Of a stretch of 39,264 bases of DNA, positions 34,615 to 39,264 are shown in pieces. A program made the position numbers and the translations under genes. Numbering within the stretch: position 1 is the first letter of the stretch; the number at the start of each line of letters is the position of its first letter. Under the pieces are notes generated by a model. That model saw nothing but the letters and a program-made list of their open reading frames with translations, made no database searches and was not told the DNA's origin. Source of the DNA: Peptococcaceae bacterium BRH_c8a (GTDB taxonomy: Bacteria > Bacillota > Desulfotomaculia > Desulfotomaculales > Desulfallaceae); NCBI GenBank assembly GCA_000961575.1, contig LADP01000036.1, positions 88,283-127,546 on the forward strand, in the 5' to 3' direction.

Positions 34615-36161
34615 TGATACCACCACCTGAATAAGCACTGCTTCCTCTAAGGTTGTCATGTGTGATGATTCTCTCGACCTGGCTGGTTGTTGCTTTTGCC
34701 GTCAATTGTTTGAGAATGATGCTGAGATATTTGAACGAACAGGTCTTTTTATCGAGAGCTTCTCGGCTGGCTCTTTCCATGAGCTCATTGGGATGGGTCT
34801 TGGCAAGCCTCATAATCCCCATACAGGCCCGGTATGTCTGAACGGGATTCACGGCTTTCAAGGATGTGTTTGACAAGCTCACGGGTGCTAGGGCCGATTT
34901 TATCCGCCCAGGACAAGAAGCGTTCCGAACTCCAGCCGGATACAGCCTTGTGTCCTTCCGGCATATGCTCGGATAGGGTGATATACCGCTTAAAAGTATT
35001 GTAGTTTCTTGGATATGCCGCCACTCGTTCATTCTCGATATGGATCTCCACAGTTTTTGTAGTAGCCCGGATCGAGCACCGACGGCCAACATATGAGTAA
35101 TGGACGCTGTAAAAAAATCCAGCATATTCGACATGATAGTTAAACTGTACCTTTGCTTCTTTCCATTCGGAGTATTCATATTCCGTTGCAGGAAGCGGTT
35201 GCAGTGAGGGCTTGTCTATCTTTTGAAATGCAGTTAATCTGTTGCCTTCCATCTTTTGAAAGGGGCGGTTGAGCAACTTTAACAGTTCTTCCTTGATGGC
35301 CTGATTGATTTCATATAGGCTAAAGAACTGTCTGTTTCTAAGGGCGGCAAGAATCCTTCTGGACACATGGCCAACCATGTTTTCATCTGCTGCCTTATCC
35401 TTTGGTTTTCTGGCCCTTGCAGGCACCAGTGTGGTTTTGTAATGTTGAGCCATTTCGTTGTAGCTTTTATTTAAAACAGGATCAACGAGGTCGGGCGTGA
35501 TGACAGCTGTTTTGGTGTTATCGGGGATGGTGATTCTAGGAACGCCTCCAAAGTACTCATACATCCTGACATGGGCATCAATCCAGCTTGAAAGCTTCAT
35601 ATCGCTGTACGCATAGACAAACGGATAGGCACTTGCAGGCAGGACGGCAACAAATATATATGCAGGCTGGATTTCCCCGGTTCCAGGTTCCATGAAGGAC
35701 ATTTTCTGGCCGGCCCAATCGACCTCGACTTCCTCGCCTGCTTTGTGTTCCTTGTGCATAGTAATGTTGTTGACCTTTTTGAAATTCCTATAACGCTCAC
35801 AGAATTGAGTGTACATGATACCGTCAGGATGTTTTGCCTTGTATTCTTCCCACAGGAGCATCAGGGTGACACTTTTTTTCTTCATTTCACAGAAAACATA
35901 GTCCATGTCGGGCTCCGGGGGTGAGTTCTTGTTTGCTACCGGAGGATAGAGCAATGACATCAATTGCTTGTCGCTCATCTCTGTCGGCCAGACTATTTTT
36001 GCCCTTTCTGCTCGTTCAAGCACCTCTGAAACGGTGCTTTTACCACAATTGCATGAATTGCCGATTTCTCTCAGAGACAAGCCTAGCTCGTTTTTGAGCC
36101 TTAGAACTTCTCTTGCTTTTAGCATGTCGAGCCTCCTCATCTTCTGGCCCCCTTTACGCAT
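34607..36161 (-). pseudogene. istA: istA, IS21 transposase (frameshifted near the end)
   Basis: DDE transposase with N-terminal helix-turn-helix (AREVLRLKNELGLSLREIG, then STVSEVL), catalytic core with D in EVDWAGQKM, D in IPDNTKTAV and E in DKAADENMV, and C-terminal beta domain. A one-base deletion near 34845-34852 shifts the frame after LVKHILESRE. The true end continues PVQTYRACMGIMRLAKTHP in the next frame to a stop at 34607, overlapping the istB start as usual. About 517 residues when restored. Start could be 36161, 36140 or a later ATG. Confidence 0.88.
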
Positions 36162-36202
36162 TCTGCTACAAGGGTACCAGTAATTTGATTATCTCGACAA
36201 GG

Positions 36203-36300
36203 TGTCCGGATGTGACCGAAATGCTGTCCGGATAATTCCGTTATACTGTCCGGATGTTCCCGTTACGCTGTCCGGATGCTGCCGGAATCAGTGTCCGGAT
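36203..36300 (-). repeat. Multiple terminal repeats at the right end of the IS
   Basis: Five copies of TGTCCGGAT start at 36203, 36225, 36247, 36269 and 36292, spaced 22, 22, 22 and 23 bases. This is about two helical turns, so bound transposase subunits would line up on one face of the DNA. They lie upstream of istA and may also regulate it. Confidence 0.85.
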
Positions 36301-36316
36301 GTGGCCGAAATATGCA

Positions 36317-36410
36317 GATACTCCTTAATTGTGTTTTCAGAACGACCCTTTATTACGGTAAGATACCCTAAGTACTGCTCAACTAGTGGACAGGTTCTAT
36401 TAGATTGCAT
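36317..36410 (-). pseudogene. Tyrosine recombinase, N-terminal fragment
   Basis: First 31 residues of the integrase continued at 33770-32925. ATG behind AAGGAGATGATTTC; the sequence QYLGYLTVIKGRSENTIKEY is a typical SAM-like core-binding start. It includes the right copy of the GATAC duplication (36317-36321), after which the IS begins. Confidence 0.88.
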
Positions 36411-36499
36411 GAAATCATCTCCTTGCAAATAGTTTTGACATAATTTGCAGAAGATAACAATGTCTAATAATGTGAACTCATGTTTAATGGGGATATGAT

Positions 36500-37240
36500 A
36501 TGGATAATTTTTTTGAAACAATTAGCCAATATATAACCGCCGATTACATAGCGTTAATATCCGTTATTATTACGGTTCTGATTTTTGTGTTTAGCAGAAA
36601 ATCAGAGTTAAAATACAAAAAGCATGAAGACAAAAAAAACCAATATGTTAAGTTGATAAAACTAATGGAAGACATATTCACAAACGCTTCAAAAAATAAA
36701 AAGAACGACTTTAAAATTACTAGAGAAATTCAGAAGCAGTTTTTTGATGCCGGTTCATCTTTGTTATTATATGGTTCAAAAAAATTGTATAAAAATTATT
36801 TGTTCTTTAGGGAATTTAGTACGAATCCTTTGATACCACTATGCAAATATTACCAAGAAAACCTTATCATTTATTTAATAGCTGATATTTTAACAACTAT
36901 GAGAAAAGAAGTGGGGTTAAGTAATTTTAACAATATCCCCTCACATGAAGCTTTAGGTTTTTTCGTTAACGATATTTCAAATAATCCAATAGCAAAAGTT
37001 AATGCGTATGATGCAATATACAGAATTAAGATGATCAAACTGGAACTATTGATGATTGATATGGTGAAGTTTATAGGAGCAAAGTACATATTTTATAAGT
37101 TAATAAAACCCATATGGGGATTCTTTTCTATTACGTTCAAATATTTATTTATGATTCCCTTGGGTAAGGCTCTAATTTGGCTATTTCCCAAATTCGCAGC
37201 GAAATGTCAAAACGAAAACCAAAATAATCACAGTATATAA
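36500..37240 (+). CDS. Membrane protein of unknown function
   Basis: It has 246 residues. An N-terminal membrane helix (about 14-31, start YIALISVIITVLIFVF) is followed by a Lys-rich cytoplasmic-type stretch, a helical middle with MRKEVGLSNFNN, and a hydrophobic C-terminal region (about 190-235). AT-rich like the SIR2 gene. No enzyme motif. It lies divergently beside the integrase start and so probably belongs to the same acquired element. A defence or membrane-effector role is conceivable but not shown. Confidence 0.65.
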   Translation: MDNFFETISQYITADYIALISVIITVLIFVFSRKSELKYKKHEDKKNQYVKLIKLMEDIFTNASKNKKNDFKITREIQKQFFDAGSSLLLYGSKKLYKNYLFFREFSTNPLIPLCKYYQENLIIYLIADILTTMRKEVGLSNFNNIPSHEALGFFVNDISNNPIAKVNAYDAIYRIKMIKLELLMIDMVKFIGAKYIFYKLIKPIWGFFSITFKYLFMIPLGKALIWLFPKFAAKCQNENQNNHSI

Positions 37241-37375
37241 TATACAGATTATTCATATACCATGGGCAAATTCAATGCTATTGATTAGGCTAATAATCAG
37301 CAATTCATGAACTGAATGTTTTGGTAATGATATGGGTGAATGAAATTAATATTAATAAAGCTAGAGGCAAAACAA

Positions 37376-37810
37376 ATGATTATACGTAAAATGACTGCAG
37401 ATGACATACCTGAATTAGCACAGTTATATAAAGAGTTTTGGAATGAGGACTCCTGTCTTGATTTCATGTATAAACAGTTTGGTAAATTGTGCACAACACA
37501 TACTCATGTTTTTTTAAGTGCTATTAAAAAAGATAGGTTAGTCGGTTCGGTTATGGGTGTTATTTGTGAAGAACTATATGGCGATTGTAAACCATTTATG
37601 GTTTTAGAAAATATGATTGTTGATAAACGGTACAGAAATAAAGGGGTTGGCAGGGCACTAATCACAGAGCTTGAAAGAATTGCTGCTGAAAAAAACTGTA
37701 CTCAAATAATATTTGTAACAGAAACCAATAGGAATGATGCTTGTAAATTTTATGAGTCCGCAGGATATAACCCAGAAAAATATAAAGGTTTTAAAAAGAA
37801 ACTAATTTGA
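37376..37810 (+). CDS. GNAT family N-acetyltransferase
   Basis: It has 144 residues; the ATG at 37376 gives the usual GNAT start IIRKMTADDIPELAQLY, with GAGG upstream; an ATG at 37340 would add 12 atypical residues. The acetyl-CoA loop is ENMIVDKRYRNKGVGRALI near residue 80 and the last strand FVTETNRNDACKFYESAGY fits the fold. The substrate cannot be told. Intact, unlike the acetyltransferase that follows. Confidence 0.85.
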   Translation: MIIRKMTADDIPELAQLYKEFWNEDSCLDFMYKQFGKLCTTHTHVFLSAIKKDRLVGSVMGVICEELYGDCKPFMVLENMIVDKRYRNKGVGRALITELERIAAEKNCTQIIFVTETNRNDACKFYESAGYNPEKYKGFKKKLI

Positions 37811-37880
37811 TTATCCGGGGTAAACATTTGTGATGAGTGTTTGAAATAAGTATTAGCACTTATACAGAGAGGGAAAAAAC

Positions 37881-38291
37881 ATGCAAAACTTCGAATACAG
37901 TTATGAAAAAGATTTAAACGAACACGAAGTGATATCCCTGTATAAGTATCTACTGGTCATGTAGTGAAAAACCTAAAGAATTGCTTAATGCATTAAATAA
38001 TTCTCATACTTTGATTACTGCATGGGACGGAAAACAATTAATAAGGCTTGGTAATGCAATTTCGGATGGTTATTTAGTTGTTTATTATCCACATCTTTTA
38101 GTTCACCCAAACTATCAACAGATGGGGGTTGGAAAAGAAATTGTAAGAAGGATGAAAGTAATTTATTCTGGTTTTCATCAACATATCGTAGTTGCAGATG
38201 GAAAGCCATAGATTTTTATAAAAAATGCGGATTTATTAAATCTGGTAGTTGTGAAGCTTTATGGATTTATATGGGAAATGATCACGATTAG
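37881..38291 (+). pseudogene. Broken GNAT family acetyltransferase
   Basis: ATG behind AGAGAGGG. The first frame (QNFEYSYEKDLNEHEVISLY) ends at a stop at 37962. The second frame carries most of the domain (SCSEKPKELLNALNNSHTL, then LVHPNYQQMGVGKEIVRRM, the acetyl-CoA loop). The third frame carries the end IDFYKKCGFIKSGSCEALW to a stop at 38289. Two single-base shifts near 37945 and 38205 explain this. A different subfamily from the intact acetyltransferase just before it. Confidence 0.85.
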
Positions 38292-38448
38292 GATTACACA
38301 ACTTCCAGTTATACATATTACCAATTGTTGGTTATAAAGGTTTTTTTGATTTGATCGAACAAGACCTAGCCTCATTACTTAAACCGGAGGAACATTAAAC
38401 CTGGCCTGTAATCATTAACAAAACATATTTAGCAAAGGAGTAAAAGCA

Positions 38449-38961
38449 TTGCTAAAGCTAAGTTTAGGTGGGCAAAAAATCTTAAAATCTATACATATCA
38501 TCTTGGTTTGTACGTGGATAGGTGCTGGAGTCTCCATGATAATCCTGGGGTTTGCAAAAGAGCATATAACTAACGGTGATGAACTCTACGCCTTTAATGC
38601 ATGCATAAAGTTCATTGATGATTTCATTGTAATACCTGCTGCAATTGGTACATTATTAACCGGTCTTCTTTTCTCCTGGTTAACCAACTGGGGATTCTTT
38701 AAATTCAATTGGGTAGTTGTAAAATGGGTTGCTACCGTTGCCCAAATATTGTTTGGAACCTTTTTTCTTGGACCGTGGACCAATGGTTCTACAGCGATAG
38801 CGGATGCGGAACGCCTACAGGCTTTACAAAACCCGACATATTTGTATTTTAGTCAAATGAATCAATATTTTGGTGTTCTACAGGTTTCCTTATTAATAGC
38901 GGTTGTATTTGTCTCGGTCTTTAAGCCTTGGGGTAAAAATACAAAAAAAATAAACTTCTAG
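38449..38961 (+). CDS. DUF2269-like membrane protein
   Basis: It has 170 residues; TTG start 8 bases behind AAAGGAG. Four hydrophobic segments at about 12-32, 55-75, 82-105 and 142-160. The first helix, with ILKSIHIILVCTWIGAGV, resembles the DUF2269 group of small membrane proteins. Function unknown. Confidence 0.65.
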   Translation: MLKLSLGGQKILKSIHIILVCTWIGAGVSMIILGFAKEHITNGDELYAFNACIKFIDDFIVIPAAIGTLLTGLLFSWLTNWGFFKFNWVVVKWVATVAQILFGTFFLGPWTNGSTAIADAERLQALQNPTYLYFSQMNQYFGVLQVSLLIAVVFVSVFKPWGKNTKKINF

Positions 38962-38982
38962 TTATTCTAAGTCAATTATACG

Positions 38983-39055
38983 AAGTTAGGCCGCGAAAAA
39001 GCTCAACCTAAAAAGATAGCTTGAGCTTTGGAATGGCAGAAAAGTAGCCTAACTT
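38983..39055. other. Nested stem-loop after the DUF2269-like gene
   Basis: AAGTTAGGC (38983) pairs with GCCTAACTT (39047); inside, AAAGCTCAA (38998) pairs with TTGAGCTTT (39021). Both stems are perfect over 9 bp. There is no T-run. It may act as a 3' structure of the preceding mRNA or be part of a small repeat element. Confidence 0.6.
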
Positions 39056-39081
39056 TGGATAATTCGGATAGCACGAAACTG

Positions 39082-39130
39082 CGGAGGGTGAGGCAACAAT
39101 TTATGGAGTTTCGATTGTTTTTGTCCTCCG
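39082..39130. other. Second stem-loop near the window end
   Basis: CGGAGG (39082) pairs with CCTCCG (39125) and AACAAT (39095) with ATTGTT (39114). After it (39131-39264) there is no gene. I note two direct copies of AAAACGGGCAT at 39205 and 39231 and, at the very end, AGTTATGCAGTT shared with the palindrome at 10825-10902. Confidence 0.5.
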
Positions 39131-39264
39131 TAAAAATACGATGTTCAAAGTTTTAGAGCAGTACTTTCTAATACAATAATGCCAAAAAATCTTAAAATGT
39201 ATTAAAAACGGGCATAGCTTCCCCCTCCCCAAAACGGGCATGATTTTAGAGTTATGCAGTTTGA

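Larger units (their letters stand above)
33771..36316 (-). mobile_element. IS21-family insertion sequence (2546 bp)
   Basis: Both ends begin TGCATAT when read inwards and continue into near-identical inverted repeats containing ACATCCGGACA. GATAC is duplicated outside. Inside are istA and istB on the - strand in the normal order, with overlapping stop and start. The ends carry the multiple terminal repeats usual for IS21: two copies of ATCCGGACA, 22 bases apart at the left (33786, 33808), and five copies at the right. Both genes carry a frameshift, so this copy is probably dead. Confidence 0.93.

Noticed and set aside
36203-36300. CRISPR-like array
   Set aside because: The repeats are only 9 bases with 13-base gaps, lie at an IS21 end and match the inverted copies at its other end.

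Overview
The window looks like a chromosome segment of a spore-forming, Gram-positive anaerobe of the Desulfotomaculum/Pelotomaculum type (Peptococcaceae sensu lato). This rests on spoVS, ytrH and ytrI, a Gram-positive LexA box at recA, a sigma-H-like promoter before spoVS, many TTG/GTG starts behind strong ribosome binding sites, a late cobalamin pathway, and an ASKHA-type corrinoid-activation protein. The species assignment is inference.

Bases 1-28,600 read as core chromosome: nearly everything is on the + strand, packed in operons, with intact genes. In order: the 3' part of rimO, and pgsA; a membrane-anchored protein with a short FtsH-like protease; cinA; recA-recX; a candidate 6S-like RNA; rny (RNase Y), a 172-residue unknown and ymdB; spoVS; a dipeptidase, a PHP phosphoesterase and a DapL-like aminotransferase; a small coiled-coil protein; a DUF3842 protein; a seven-gene run for cobinamide activation and nucleotide-loop assembly (cobU, cobQ, cbiB, cbiA, cobS, cobD, cobC); ytrH-ytrI; a small unknown; guaB; a winged-helix/coiled-coil protein; an ASKHA protein and a small membrane protein. 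The cob genes and the ASKHA protein fit an organism that depends on corrinoid enzymes.

Bases 28,600-39,264 are different: AT-rich, mixed strand and full of damage. This accessory island holds a secreted DUF3888 protein on the - strand, a GC-rich structured stretch with degenerate repeats (29.15-29.62 kb), and an intact SIR2-NTPase-TPR protein resembling Avs5-type antiphage defence proteins. That gene is followed by a frameshifted small zinc-ribbon gene and by a tyrosine recombinase split by an IS21-family element. The IS has a clean 5-bp target duplication, and both its genes are frameshifted. Beyond it lie an unknown membrane protein, an intact GNAT acetyltransferase, a second, broken acetyltransferase and a DUF2269-like membrane protein.

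The strongest leads are the SIR2-NTPase locus, the undescribed structured RNA between recX and rny, guaB apparently lacking an ATG/GTG/TTG start at its conserved N-terminus, the FtsH-like protease without an extracytoplasmic domain, and the structured repeat stretch upstream of the defence gene.
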